This document shows, piece by piece, positions 17,298 to 25,494 of a stretch of 64,000 nt of DNA (position 1 is its first letter; every line of letters starts with the position of its first letter). The notes below the pieces were generated by a model. The model was not told the origin of the DNA, did not search any database, and was given only the letters and a program-made list of their open reading frames with translations. The position numbers and the translations under genes were made by a program. Source of the DNA: CF-39 sp036000705 (GTDB lineage Bacteria > Chloroflexota > Limnocylindria > P2-11E); assembly GCA_036000705.1 (NCBI GenBank), contig DASYUY010000112.1, positions 48,083 to 112,082 on the forward strand, in the 5' to 3' direction.

Positions 17298-17960
17298 CTA
17301 GCCGGAGACATCCTCCGACCATGAGGCGTATTCGGCCCCGTCGTGCAGCGCGCGGCCCTGGCGCTGCGCGGCGCGCCAGACCGGGCACACGAACGCGAAG
17401 TGCGTCTGGCAGACGACCTCGGGGCGCTCGCGCGGCACGACACCCACACGGCGCAGCGCGAAGTACACGTGGCAGAGCGGGAGCCCGGTGATGTTCGCGA
17501 GGCACCCGTCGTACGACTCGACCGCACGCCGACCCTCGCCCTGGATCGCGTAGGCGCCGGCCTTGCCGAGCGGCTCGCCGGTGGCGACGTAGCGCTCGAT
17601 CTGGCGCAGTGAGAGCTCTCGCAAGGTGACGCGTGAGCGCACCGCGAACTGTGTGCGCACTCCGCGCGCACTGACGAGGGCGACCTCGGTCCGCACGTCG
17701 TGACCTCGACCGGAGAGCGTGGCGAGCATGGCGATCGCGTGCGACTCGTCACGCGGCTTGCCAACACCCTCGCCGTCGACGTCGAGATCGGTGTCCGCGG
17801 CGAGCGTCACATCACCGGATCGCGCGACCGCATCGGCCTTGGCCCGCGCGGGAGATGCGAAACGCGCTTCGTCGACGTTTGGGTCCGTCGGCTCGAACGG
17901 GACCTGGAGCAGCCGCAGGAGCTGGATGCGCCGCGGGGACGACGACGCGAGACGCAGCAT
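17298..17960 (-). CDS. maf: Maf-family nucleotide pyrophosphatase
   Basis: Maf proteins hydrolyse non-canonical or canonical nucleoside triphosphates (dTTP/UTP or m7GTP classes). This 220-residue copy shows the N-terminal LRLASSSPRRIQLL phosphate motif, FEPTDPNVDE, the AKADAVA helix, AADTDLDVDGEGVGKPRD (usual ADTVV..dg.ilGKP) and a late YAIQGEGRRAVESYDGCLANITGLPL. A C-terminal extension of about 45 residues with two cysteines (VVCQTHFAFVCPVW) goes beyond the usual ~190-residue length. TACCCT exactly 12 bases before ATG, inside the end of modC, suggests its own leaderless promoter. Confidence 0.88.
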   Translation of the reverse strand: MLRLASSSPRRIQLLRLLQVPFEPTDPNVDEARFASPARAKADAVARSGDVTLAADTDLDVDGEGVGKPRDESHAIAMLATLSGRGHDVRTEVALVSARGVRTQFAVRSRVTLRELSLRQIERYVATGEPLGKAGAYAIQGEGRRAVESYDGCLANITGLPLCHVYFALRRVGVVPRERPEVVCQTHFAFVCPVWRAAQRQGRALHDGAEYASWSEDVSG

Positions 17961-19004
17961 CTACGCAGGGTAGACGCCGACCTCGGCGGCCTTCACCGAC
18001 ACCCACACCTCGGTGCGTTCGCGCAGCTCGAGGTCGCGCACGGCGGAGGCGGTCACCTCGGCGACGATCGGCAGCGTTCCTCCGACCCAGACGCGTGCGC
18101 GCTCGCCGAGGATGTCGACCGAACGCACGGTGCCGGCCCACACGTTGCGGGGAGTGCCCTCGGGATGCATGCGGTGGATCGCCACCGAGCGCGGGTGGAT
18201 CACGGCGAACACCGCGCCATCAGCCGCGTCGAGAGCGGTGAGCTGCTGGCCGCCCTCGAGCGCGATCACGCCGCCGTCCGCGCGGCCGCGTAGGAGGTTC
18301 ACTCCGACGAGATCCGCGACGAAGCGCGACCGCGGATGCCGCGTGACCTCGTCCACGGGGCCGCCCTGCACGACGCGACCCTCCTCGAGGATCACGAGGC
18401 GGTCCGCGAGCGCCGCCGCTTCCAGCGGATCGTGCGTCACGAGCAGCCGCGCTCCGCTGAACGACGCGAGATGGCGCCGCAGCTCGCGGCGGACCTCGAC
18501 ACGGGTCGTCGCGTCGAGCGCTGAAAGAGGCTCGTCGAGCAGCAGCAGCCTTGGATCGATCGCGAGCGCACGTGCGAGAGCGACACGCTGCGCCTCGCCT
18601 CCCGAGAGAGCCGCCGGCCGTGCGCCGGCGTACCTGCCGAGACCGACGCGCTCGAGCCAGGCCATCGCGGCGCTGGTCGCATCCGGGCGATGACGCGCGC
18701 GGAGGCCGAACGCGACGTTCTCGAGCACGCTGAGATGCGGGAAGAGCAGCTGCTGCTGAAAGACGATGCCGATCGGCCGGCGCTCGGTCGGCAGGTGCAC
18801 GCCGGACGTGGTGTCCTCGAGCACCACATCGTCGAGGACGACGCGGGCGCGGTCGGGACGCACGAGACCGGCGAGGGCCCGCAGGAACGTCGTCTTGCCC
18901 GCCCCGTTCGGACCCAGCAGCGCGACGATCTCACCCGGTGCGGCCTCGACGGCCGCGTCGAGGTCGAGCGTTCCGAGGCGCAGCTGGATATGGGCGGTGA
19001 GCAT
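17961..19004 (-). CDS. modC: Molybdate ABC transporter ATP-binding protein
   Basis: This 347-residue ATPase drives molybdate (or tungstate) import with ModA and ModB. Walker A is GPNGAGKTTFLRAL, Q-loop VFQQQLLFPH, signature LSGGEAQRVALARAL, Walker B LLLLDEPLSALD and switch LVTHD. Residues ~270-347 form a single TOBE/Mop-like domain (NVWAGTVRSVDILGERARVWV), which binds oxyanion. ATG at 19004 overlaps the modB stop (TGATG), so the longer open frame upstream is not used. The order modA-modB-modC on the minus strand is a standard operon. Confidence 0.92.
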   Translation of the reverse strand: MLTAHIQLRLGTLDLDAAVEAAPGEIVALLGPNGAGKTTFLRALAGLVRPDRARVVLDDVVLEDTTSGVHLPTERRPIGIVFQQQLLFPHLSVLENVAFGLRARHRPDATSAAMAWLERVGLGRYAGARPAALSGGEAQRVALARALAIDPRLLLLDEPLSALDATTRVEVRRELRRHLASFSGARLLVTHDPLEAAALADRLVILEEGRVVQGGPVDEVTRHPRSRFVADLVGVNLLRGRADGGVIALEGGQQLTALDAADGAVFAVIHPRSVAIHRMHPEGTPRNVWAGTVRSVDILGERARVWVGGTLPIVAEVTASAVRDLELRERTEVWVSVKAAEVGVYPA

Positions 19005-19789
19005 CAGCTCGTGGGCAGATAGCGGTCGCGCAGCGCGACGAGGACGATCAGCGACAGCAGCAGCAACACCAGGCTCAGGGCGATGGCCGCCTCCGGTCGG
19101 GTCTCGAGCGCGATGTACACGGCCAGCGGCAGCGTCTGCGTGCTGCCGGGCACGTTGCCCGCGAACGTGATCGTGGCGCCGAACTCGCCCAGCGCACGCG
19201 CCCAGCACAGGACCGCGCCGGCGTAGAGAGAGGGCGCGACGAGCGGCAGGGTCACGCGACGGAAGACGGTCCAGCGGTCCGCGCCGAGCGAGCGCGCGGC
19301 CTCCTCATACCGCCGATCCATCGAGCGCAGGCCCGCCTCGACCGTGAGGACTAGGAACGGCATCGCGACGAACGTCGCGGCCAGGATCGCCGCCGCGGTG
19401 GTGAAAGGGATGCGGATCCCGAACGCCGAATCGAGAAGCTGGCCCACCAGCCCGCGTCGTCCGAAGGCGACGAGCAGTGCGACGCCACCGACGACGGGCG
19501 GGAGGACCATCGGCAGAGTCGTGAGCGCGCGGATCACGCGCAGCCAGCGAAAACGCGCGCGCGCGTAGACGAGCGCGAGCGGCACCCCGAGGAGGATCGA
19601 CAGCGCCGTCGCGCCGAGCGAGGTCACGAGCGAGAGCCCGGTCGCGGTCAGGATCTCCGGCGAGGTCAGTGCGCCGACCGCCTCGCTCCAGGGGAACCGC
19701 ACCAGCAGACCCAGCAGCGGTAGGAGGAACAGCGCGGCCGCGAGGGCGGCGAGGAGCGCGAACGGTGGCGGGATCGGCTCGCTTCTCAC
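19004..19789 (-). CDS. modB: Molybdate ABC transporter permease
   Basis: This 261-residue inner-membrane permease has six predicted helices. It carries the EAA loop that contacts ModC, EAARSLGADRWTVFRRVTLPL (roughly residues 155-175), and the ModB-typical VLPPVVGGVALLVAFGRRG and ARALGEFGATITFAGNVPG motifs. Its start overlaps the modA stop by four bases and its stop overlaps the modC ATG, showing tight translational coupling in the operon. Confidence 0.94.
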   Translation of the reverse strand: MRSEPIPPPFALLAALAAALFLLPLLGLLVRFPWSEAVGALTSPEILTATGLSLVTSLGATALSILLGVPLALVYARARFRWLRVIRALTTLPMVLPPVVGGVALLVAFGRRGLVGQLLDSAFGIRIPFTTAAAILAATFVAMPFLVLTVEAGLRSMDRRYEEAARSLGADRWTVFRRVTLPLVAPSLYAGAVLCWARALGEFGATITFAGNVPGSTQTLPLAVYIALETRPEAAIALSLVLLLLSLIVLVALRDRYLPTS

Positions 19790-20562
19790 GGAGGCGTGAA
19801 GCCGAGATCGCCCAGGACGCGCTGACCGGCGACGCCGAGCAGGAAGTCCACGAACACGGCCGCGAGGCGCTGATTCTTTGACTCCTTGAGCGTCGCGATG
19901 GGGTACCGGGCGACGACCTGATGCTGCTCGGGGATCTCGATCCCAGTGACGCGAGTCCCGGCGGAGCGCACGTCGGTGACGTACACGATGCCGGCGTCGG
20001 CCTCACCGAGCGCGACCTTGTTGAGCACCGCGCGGACGTCGACCTCCTGGCTCGCCGGCGTGAGCGACACGCCGGCCCTGCCCAGCGCATCGATCGCGTA
20101 CCTGCCGACCGGAACGGTCGGCGCCGCGACAACGACGACGAGGTCGCGTCGTGCGAGGTCGGCCAGCGACGCGATGCGCTTGGGGTTGCCCGGCGCGACG
20201 ACGATCTGCAGCCGGTTCGTCGCGAAGATCGCCGCCGAGCCGTCCACCAGCGACGCCTCGATGACCTTCTGCAGGCTCGTCTCGTCGGCGGACGCGAAGA
20301 CGTCGGCCGGAGCGCCGTTCGTGATCTGCGTCGCCAGCGTCGACGACGACCCGTAGTTGAACACCAGGCGCGTCCCCGGATACGTCCGGGTGAGCTCGTC
20401 GCCGGCGTGGCCGAACGCGTCGGTGAGCGATGAGGCGGCGAAGACGGTCAGCGTGCCACGCGGCGGAACGGTCGAGCCGGTCGGCGACCGCGCGTCAGGC
20501 GCGCCGCCTCCGCACGATGCCATCGCCAGCGCGGCGACGAGCAGAGCGGGACGCAGCTTCAA
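19786..20562 (-). CDS. modA: Molybdate-binding lipoprotein
   Basis: This 258-residue substrate-binding protein captures molybdate outside the membrane. The signal peptide ends in a lipobox, LLVAALAMASC (Cys17). The mature part has the ModA pattern: TVFAASSLTDAF (oxyanion-binding serines), FNYGSSSTLATQI, APADVFASADE and a C-terminal hinge around AGIVYVTDV. The start overlaps the end of the HTH-TOBE regulator gene by four bases, so regulator and transporter form one transcription unit. Confidence 0.93.
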   Translation of the reverse strand: MKLRPALLVAALAMASCGGGAPDARSPTGSTVPPRGTLTVFAASSLTDAFGHAGDELTRTYPGTRLVFNYGSSSTLATQITNGAPADVFASADETSLQKVIEASLVDGSAAIFATNRLQIVVAPGNPKRIASLADLARRDLVVVVAAPTVPVGRYAIDALGRAGVSLTPASQEVDVRAVLNKVALGEADAGIVYVTDVRSAGTRVTGIEIPEQHQVVARYPIATLKESKNQRLAAVFVDFLLGVAGQRVLGDLGFTPP

Positions 20563-20957
20563 CGCGGCAGCTCGATCACCACGTTCGTCGCCTTGACGGC
20601 GGCGACGACGCGCGCACCGGGAGCGAGCTTCAGCTCATCCACCGCCTCGCGCGTGAGCAGGGACACGAGCCGATACGGCCCGCATTGCACCTCGACCTGC
20701 GCGGCGACGCGGTCCCTCAGGACCCGCGTCACGACACCGGTGAGCCGGTTGCGTGCCGACGACTCGCCCGCTCGGGCCTGCTGGCCGCGACGCGAGCGCG
20801 ACGCGAGCAGCGACGCGACGTCCATCGCCGCAACGTGCCTTTGGCCGCCCGTCGTGCGGCGCGAGCGCAGCTCGCCGCGGTCGATCATGCGGCGAACGGT
20901 GTCCGCGCTGACACCCAGCACGGCCGCGGCCTCACCGATCCGATAGCGCGTTTGCAT
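20559..20957 (-). CDS. HTH-TOBE molybdate-responsive regulator
   Basis: This 132-residue protein joins a MerR/excisionase-like helix-turn-helix (YRIGEAAAVLGVSADTVRRMIDRG) to a single TOBE/Mop domain (NRLTGVVTRVL ... AVKATNVVIE). Such proteins bind molybdate or MoCo through the TOBE fold and DNA through the HTH, and usually control mod or molybdoenzyme genes. ATG at 20957 begins directly at the HTH; the longer open frame is rejected. TAGCAT lies 14 bases upstream, giving a nearly leaderless message. It leads the mod operon and is divergent from moeA, so the intergenic region could carry its operator. Confidence 0.85.
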   Translation of the reverse strand: MQTRYRIGEAAAVLGVSADTVRRMIDRGELRSRRTTGGQRHVAAMDVASLLASRSRRGQQARAGESSARNRLTGVVTRVLRDRVAAQVEVQCGPYRLVSLLTREAVDELKLAPGARVVAAVKATNVVIELPR

Positions 20958-21112
20958 CCCGACAGATGCTAGCAGATGCCATGATATTCGTGGCCGAAGA
21001 CCGCACACGCAAACTATTCTCTGTCCCGGGAACGCACACGGCATCCTCGCGGCGCGTCGATCGCGCATCGGTGCGCGGGTCGACGGCGCTCGTCGCTCCT
21101 AGACTCCTGCGC

Positions 21113-22363
21113 ATGCCGACCAGCCCCAGCGCCGCGCGCGCCGCGGCCTCGACGCTCACTGTCGACGAGGCGCTCGACCGCGTCCTCGCGCGCATCACGC
21201 CGCTCGCGCCGACGGAGGTCGCGCTCCTCGACGCCTTGGGCGCGGTCCTCGCAGAGGATGCGATCGCCGACCGCGACGTTCCGCCGTTCCGCAACTCGGC
21301 GATGGACGGCTACGCCGTGCGCGGGACGGACGTCAACGCCGACGGCATGAAGCTTCGCGTCGTGGGCGCGGTCGCCGCGGGCTCGGTCCCGGACCGCGCT
21401 GTGGGGGCCGGCGAAGCGGCGCGCATCATGACCGGCGCCCCGATCCCGGATGGGGCGGACACCGTGGTGCGCATCGAGGACACCGACAACGGCGCGCAGG
21501 TCGTCACGATCAACAAGGCCACACCGCTCGGCATGGCGGTCCGGCAGGCCGGCGAAGATCTGCGGCGCGGGGAGGTCGTCCTCGGACGCGGGACGCTGCT
21601 GCGGCCCGCGGACATCGGTGTGCTCGCGTCGATCGGTCGCGCGAAGGTGAACGTCACCCGCCGGCCGAATGTGGCGGTGCTGTCCACCGGCGACGAGCTC
21701 GTCGATATCGACGAGGAGCCGGGCCCGGGACAGATCCGCGACACGAACCGCTACTCGCTCGCGGCCGCCGTGCGGGCGACAGGCTGCTCGGCATTCGAGC
21801 TCGGCATCGCGCGCGACTCCGCCGACGATCTTCGGCACGCGCTGGGCAACGCGGCGTTCGGCGATCTCGTCGTGACCAGCGGTGGCGTGTCGGTCGGCGA
21901 CCACGACCACGTCAAGCCGGTCGTCGACGCCATGGGGCAGATGGACTTCTGGTCGATCGCGATCCGCCCCGGACGCCCGCTCGCGTTCGGCGAGCTTCGC
22001 ACCAAGCGGGGCTCGGTCCCGCTCTTCGGCCTGCCTGGCAATCCGGTGTCGGCGCTGCTCACGTTCGAGCTATTCGTGCGGCCGGCGCTGCTCAAGATGG
22101 CCGGCCGGACCAAGCTGCATCGGCCGCGCGCCCAGGCACGGCTGCTCGATCGCATCGACAAGCCCATCGGCCTGCGCACGTTCGCGCGCGGGATCTACGA
22201 CGCCGCCGCCGGGACCGTGCGGTCGACGGGCGCGCAGGGCTCGGGGATCATGCGCTCGATGTCGCTCGCGAACTGTCTCATCGACCTGCCCGAATCGGCG
22301 AACATGGCGCAGCCAGGCGAGTCCGTGACCGTTCTGCTCACCGACGTACCGGAGGACCATTAG
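21113..22363 (+). CDS. moeA: Molybdopterin molybdenumtransferase MoeA
   Basis: This 416-residue enzyme inserts molybdate into adenylylated molybdopterin. Landmarks are PPFRNSAMDGYAVRG, IMTGAPIPDGADTVVRIED, STGDELVD, TNRYSLAAAV, the active-site TSGGVSVGDHDHV (~255-267) and LFGLPGNPVSAL. The ATG at 21113 is chosen because homology begins at LTVDEALDRV; an upstream in-frame extension has no support. TAGACT (21100-21105) sits 13 bases before ATG, with no ribosome site. It heads a four-gene run moeA-moaC-mog-psuG with 0-1 base spacing, divergent from the mod genes. Confidence 0.95.
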   Translation: MPTSPSAARAAASTLTVDEALDRVLARITPLAPTEVALLDALGAVLAEDAIADRDVPPFRNSAMDGYAVRGTDVNADGMKLRVVGAVAAGSVPDRAVGAGEAARIMTGAPIPDGADTVVRIEDTDNGAQVVTINKATPLGMAVRQAGEDLRRGEVVLGRGTLLRPADIGVLASIGRAKVNVTRRPNVAVLSTGDELVDIDEEPGPGQIRDTNRYSLAAAVRATGCSAFELGIARDSADDLRHALGNAAFGDLVVTSGGVSVGDHDHVKPVVDAMGQMDFWSIAIRPGRPLAFGELRTKRGSVPLFGLPGNPVSALLTFELFVRPALLKMAGRTKLHRPRAQARLLDRIDKPIGLRTFARGIYDAAAGTVRSTGAQGSGIMRSMSLANCLIDLPESANMAQPGESVTVLLTDVPEDH

Positions 22364-22364
22364 C

Positions 22365-22862
22365 GTGCCGGGCCGCAAACGCGCGAGTGCGCGCCGGACT
22401 TTGAGCCACGTCGACGAGCGTGGCGCCGCGCGCATGGTCGACGTCGGCGCGAAGCCGGTGACCGAACGGCGCGCGACGGCGCGGGGCATGCTCTCGCTCT
22501 CCAGCTCGACGCTCGATCTGGTGCGCGACGGACGCACGCCGAAGGGCGACGTGCTCGCCAGCGCGCGGCTCGCCGGCATCATGGCGGCGAAGCGGACGTC
22601 CGAGCTGATCCCCCTCGCGCATCCGCTGCCGATCACGCACGCAAGCGTCGAGCTGGTCATCGAGGCGAAGGGCATCGCGATCGAGGCGACGGTCGCGACG
22701 ACGGCGCAGACGGGTGTCGAGATGGAGGCCCTGACAGCCGTCGCCGTCGCGGGTCTCACGCTGTACGACATGCTCAAGGCGATCGAGCGCGGCGCCCAAC
22801 TCACCGACGTGCGTCTGGTCGCGAAGAGCGGGGGGCGGAGCGGGGAGTACCGCGCACGGTGA
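22365..22862 (+). CDS. moaC: Cyclic pyranopterin monophosphate synthase MoaC
   Basis: This 165-residue enzyme converts the MoaA product 3',8-cyclo-GTP into cyclic pyranopterin monophosphate, the first stable MoCo intermediate. Conserved parts are MVDVGAKPVTERRATARG, KGDVLASARLAGIMAAKRTSELIPLAHPLPI (with the catalytic Lys and His) and the C-terminal GVEMEALTAVAVAGLTLYDM-type helix. GTG start lies one base after the moeA stop. MoaA, MoaD and MoaE are not in this window. Confidence 0.95.
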   Translation: MPGRKRASARRTLSHVDERGAARMVDVGAKPVTERRATARGMLSLSSSTLDLVRDGRTPKGDVLASARLAGIMAAKRTSELIPLAHPLPITHASVELVIEAKGIAIEATVATTAQTGVEMEALTAVAVAGLTLYDMLKAIERGAQLTDVRLVAKSGGRSGEYRAR

Positions 22863-23365
22863 ACCCGGTGCGCGCCGCAATCATCACCGTGAGCACCAAA
22901 GGTGCCGCGGGCGAGCGATCCGACGAGAGCGGACCGGCGATGCGCGACGCGCTCACCGCGGCGGGTCACGCCGTCGTGCACACCGATCTCGTGCCCGACG
23001 ACGTCGGTGGCGTCGCGACGGCGATCCTGAACGCCGTGCGCGCCGGCGCGAACGTCGTGCTCACCAGCGGCGGCACCGGACTGTCGCCGAACGACGTGAC
23101 GCCGGAGGCGACGCGCCGCGTGATCGACCGCGAAGTGCCCGGGATCGCCGAGGCGCTGCGCGCACGGTCGCTCGAGAAGACCGCACACGGGATGCTGTCG
23201 CGCGGCGTCGCGGGGGCGGTCGGGGCGACGCTGGTCGTGAACCTGCCCGGCTCACCCCGCGCGGTGCGCGAGTCGCTGGAGGTGTTGTTGCCGGTGCTCC
23301 CCCACGCGCTCGAGCTCCTCGCCGGCGAGAGCGGCGAGTCGGGTCACGTCCGCGGTCGCGAGTAG
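22859..23365 (+). CDS. mog: Molybdopterin adenylyltransferase, MogA/MoaB type
   Basis: This 168-residue enzyme adenylylates molybdopterin before molybdate insertion by MoeA. Seen are AAIITVSTKGAAGERSDESG, the substrate-binding LTSGGTGLSPNDVTPEAT and a late NLPGSPRAVRESLE. GTG start overlaps the moaC stop by four bases. The C-terminal ~15 residues are Gly/Glu/Arg-rich and not conserved. MogA versus MoaB naming cannot be settled from sequence alone. Confidence 0.93.
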   Translation: MNPVRAAIITVSTKGAAGERSDESGPAMRDALTAAGHAVVHTDLVPDDVGGVATAILNAVRAGANVVLTSGGTGLSPNDVTPEATRRVIDREVPGIAEALRARSLEKTAHGMLSRGVAGAVGATLVVNLPGSPRAVRESLEVLLPVLPHALELLAGESGESGHVRGRE

Positions 23366-24262
23366 GTGAAGCTCGCGGTCCACCCGGACGTGGCGGCGGC
23401 CCTCACCGCGCGGCGCGCGGTCGTCGCTCTCGAGTCGACCGTCATCGCGCACGGGCTACCGCGGCCGCAGAACCTCGTGACGGCGCGGGCGCTCGAGGAA
23501 GAGGTGCGCGGACTCGGCTCCACGCCGGCGACGATCGGGATCGCGGACGGCCAGGCGGTCGTCGGCGCCGACGACGCGCTGCTGGTGCGCCTCGCGGAAG
23601 ACCCGTCCGTCGCGAAGGTCTCGCTCCGCGACATCGCGCCGGTGCTCGCGCGTCGTGGCCTCGGCGCGACGACGGTCGCCGCGACGGCGGAGATCGCGGC
23701 GCGCGCCGGCATCGCGGTGATGGCCACCGGCGGGATCGGCGGAGTGCATCGTGGCGCGGAGCGCTCGTTCGACGAGTCGGCGGATCTCGAGGCGATCGCG
23801 CGGCATCCCGTCTGCGTCGTCTGCTCGGGCGCGAAGCTCGTGCTCGATCTCGCGCTCACGCTCGAGCGGCTCGAGACGCTCGGCGTGCCGGTCATCGGCT
23901 ACGGCACCGACGAGCTACCCGCCTTCTACGTGCGGTCGAGCGGTCTGCCGCTCGCGCATCGTGTCGACGACGCCCTCGCCGCGGCGCGGGTCGCGCGCGA
24001 GCAGCTCGCCCGCGGCGCGGGGATCGTGGTCGCGGTTCCGATCGCGGCGAGCGACGCGCTGGATCGGCGCGAGGCGGAGGCCGAGATCGCGCGCGCGCTC
24101 GAACGAGCCGAACGGCAGGGCGTCCGCGGCGCGGCCCTCACGCCGTTCCTGCTCGGACAGCTGAGCGCGGCGACCGGCGGTCGCAGCCTCGCGGCGAACA
24201 TGTCGCTGCTGCGCGGGAACGCGCGCATCGCGGCGCAGATCGCGCTTGCGCTCTCGATCTAG
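23366..24262 (+). CDS. psuG: Pseudouridine-5'-phosphate glycosidase
   Basis: This 298-residue lyase reversibly splits pseudouridine 5'-phosphate into uracil and ribose 5-phosphate. The family motifs are ALESTVIAHGLPRPQN near the start (catalytic Glu), PATIGIADGQ, the catalytic lysine in SVAKVSLRDI, MATGGIGGVHRGAE and VCSGAKLVLDL. The C-terminal LTPFLLGQLSAATGG ... NMSLLRGNARIAAQIA is also typical. GTG begins directly after the mog stop, so it is part of the moeA operon. No PsuK kinase gene is adjacent. Why it travels with MoCo genes is unclear. Confidence 0.93.
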   Translation: MKLAVHPDVAAALTARRAVVALESTVIAHGLPRPQNLVTARALEEEVRGLGSTPATIGIADGQAVVGADDALLVRLAEDPSVAKVSLRDIAPVLARRGLGATTVAATAEIAARAGIAVMATGGIGGVHRGAERSFDESADLEAIARHPVCVVCSGAKLVLDLALTLERLETLGVPVIGYGTDELPAFYVRSSGLPLAHRVDDALAAARVAREQLARGAGIVVAVPIAASDALDRREAEAEIARALERAERQGVRGAALTPFLLGQLSAATGGRSLAANMSLLRGNARIAAQIALALSI

Positions 24263-25411
24263 CTAGCGGCGCGCGTCGAAGCCCAGCATCTCGCGCATGC
24301 GCACATAGCCGGCGACCGATTCGCGGTACAGGACGCCGACGAGCGATCCATGGTCGACGACCGGTAGTAGCGGTAGATCGGCGCCGCCGAAACGGTCGAG
24401 CGCCGCGACAAGCTGGTCGTCCGGCGAGACGGTCGCCAGCGCGGAGGCCGGCGTCATGACCGCATCGATCGGCGTCGTCGACCACTGGTCTTGCTCGACC
24501 TTGCGGAGGTCGGCGATCGTGATGACACCGACGAGCCGATCACTCGCGACGACCGGGATCGCCTGAAGGTTGTGTGGCAATACGACGTCGCGGATCAGCT
24601 GTCCGATCGAGATGCCCGCCGGGGCCGAGCGGAAGTCCGTCGTCATGAGCTGACCGACACGAACGTTCCCGACGGCCGCGCTGACACGCTCCTGCTGCAA
24701 CGCCTGCGACGCGGCGCCCCACAGGAAGTACGCGATGAGTCCGAGCCATAGCCCGCCGGTCGCCTCTCCGTCCAGCACGCGCGATCCGGCGTAGACGACC
24801 ATCAGGCCGGCGACGACCTGCCCGCCGCGGGCGGCGATACGCGTCGCGGCGACGCGATCGCGCCGCAGGCCCCAGATGATCGAGCGCAGAACGCGTCCCC
24901 CATCGAGCGGAAATCCGGGCACGAGATTGAAGAGTCCGACGGCGACGTTGATGAAGCCGAGATAGCCCGCGACCGCTTCCACCGGCTGCAAGGACGGGAG
25001 CCGATCGATGCTGTCGGTGACGAGCTGCTGGACGAGCAGGCCGAGTCCACCGATGACGAAGCTCGTGAACGGGCCCGCCGCCGCCATGAAGAACTCCGCC
25101 TTCGCGCTCGGCGGTTCCTTCGTGAGGTTCGCGACGCCGCCGAGAAGGAAGAGCGTGATCGAGGAGACCGACATCTTGAAGCGCAGAGCGACGATCGCGT
25201 GCGCGAGCTCGTGCAACAGGACCGACATGAAGAAGAGCAGCGCGGCGACCGCCGAGACGATGAACGTCTTCTGTTGCGACCACTGCGGATACGAGGCCGG
25301 GAACACCTGGTCGGCGAGCGACAGCAGGACGAGGAAAAAGATCAGCACCCACGAGATGTGAATGCGGATATCGATGCCGAGGACGCGCGCGACACGGAAC
25401 GATCCGGGCAC
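24263..25411 (-). CDS. Site-2 protease (M50) with paired CBS domains
   Basis: This 382-residue intramembrane zinc protease belongs to the S2P/SpoIVFB-like group. The zinc motif is LLHELAHAIVA and the third ligand site is NLVPGFPLDGGRVLRS. About six membrane helices are followed by two CBS repeats (residues ~245-370: QLMTTDFRSAPAGISI, DAVMTPASALATVSPDDQL), which usually sense adenine nucleotides. GTG at 25411 begins the VPGSFRVARVLGIDIRIH segment typical of the family, and TATGCT lies 13 bases upstream. The longer open frame lacks support. Substrate unknown. Confidence 0.9.
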   Translation of the reverse strand: MPGSFRVARVLGIDIRIHISWVLIFFLVLLSLADQVFPASYPQWSQQKTFIVSAVAALLFFMSVLLHELAHAIVALRFKMSVSSITLFLLGGVANLTKEPPSAKAEFFMAAAGPFTSFVIGGLGLLVQQLVTDSIDRLPSLQPVEAVAGYLGFINVAVGLFNLVPGFPLDGGRVLRSIIWGLRRDRVAATRIAARGGQVVAGLMVVYAGSRVLDGEATGGLWLGLIAYFLWGAASQALQQERVSAAVGNVRVGQLMTTDFRSAPAGISIGQLIRDVVLPHNLQAIPVVASDRLVGVITIADLRKVEQDQWSTTPIDAVMTPASALATVSPDDQLVAALDRFGGADLPLLPVVDHGSLVGVLYRESVAGYVRMREMLGFDARR

Positions 25412-25494
25412 AAGGCGAGCATAGCCGCGATGTCCGCGCGATACTTGACGCGGATGAGGACGATGTTGGACGAACGCCAGCGACGCCGCGGGGT

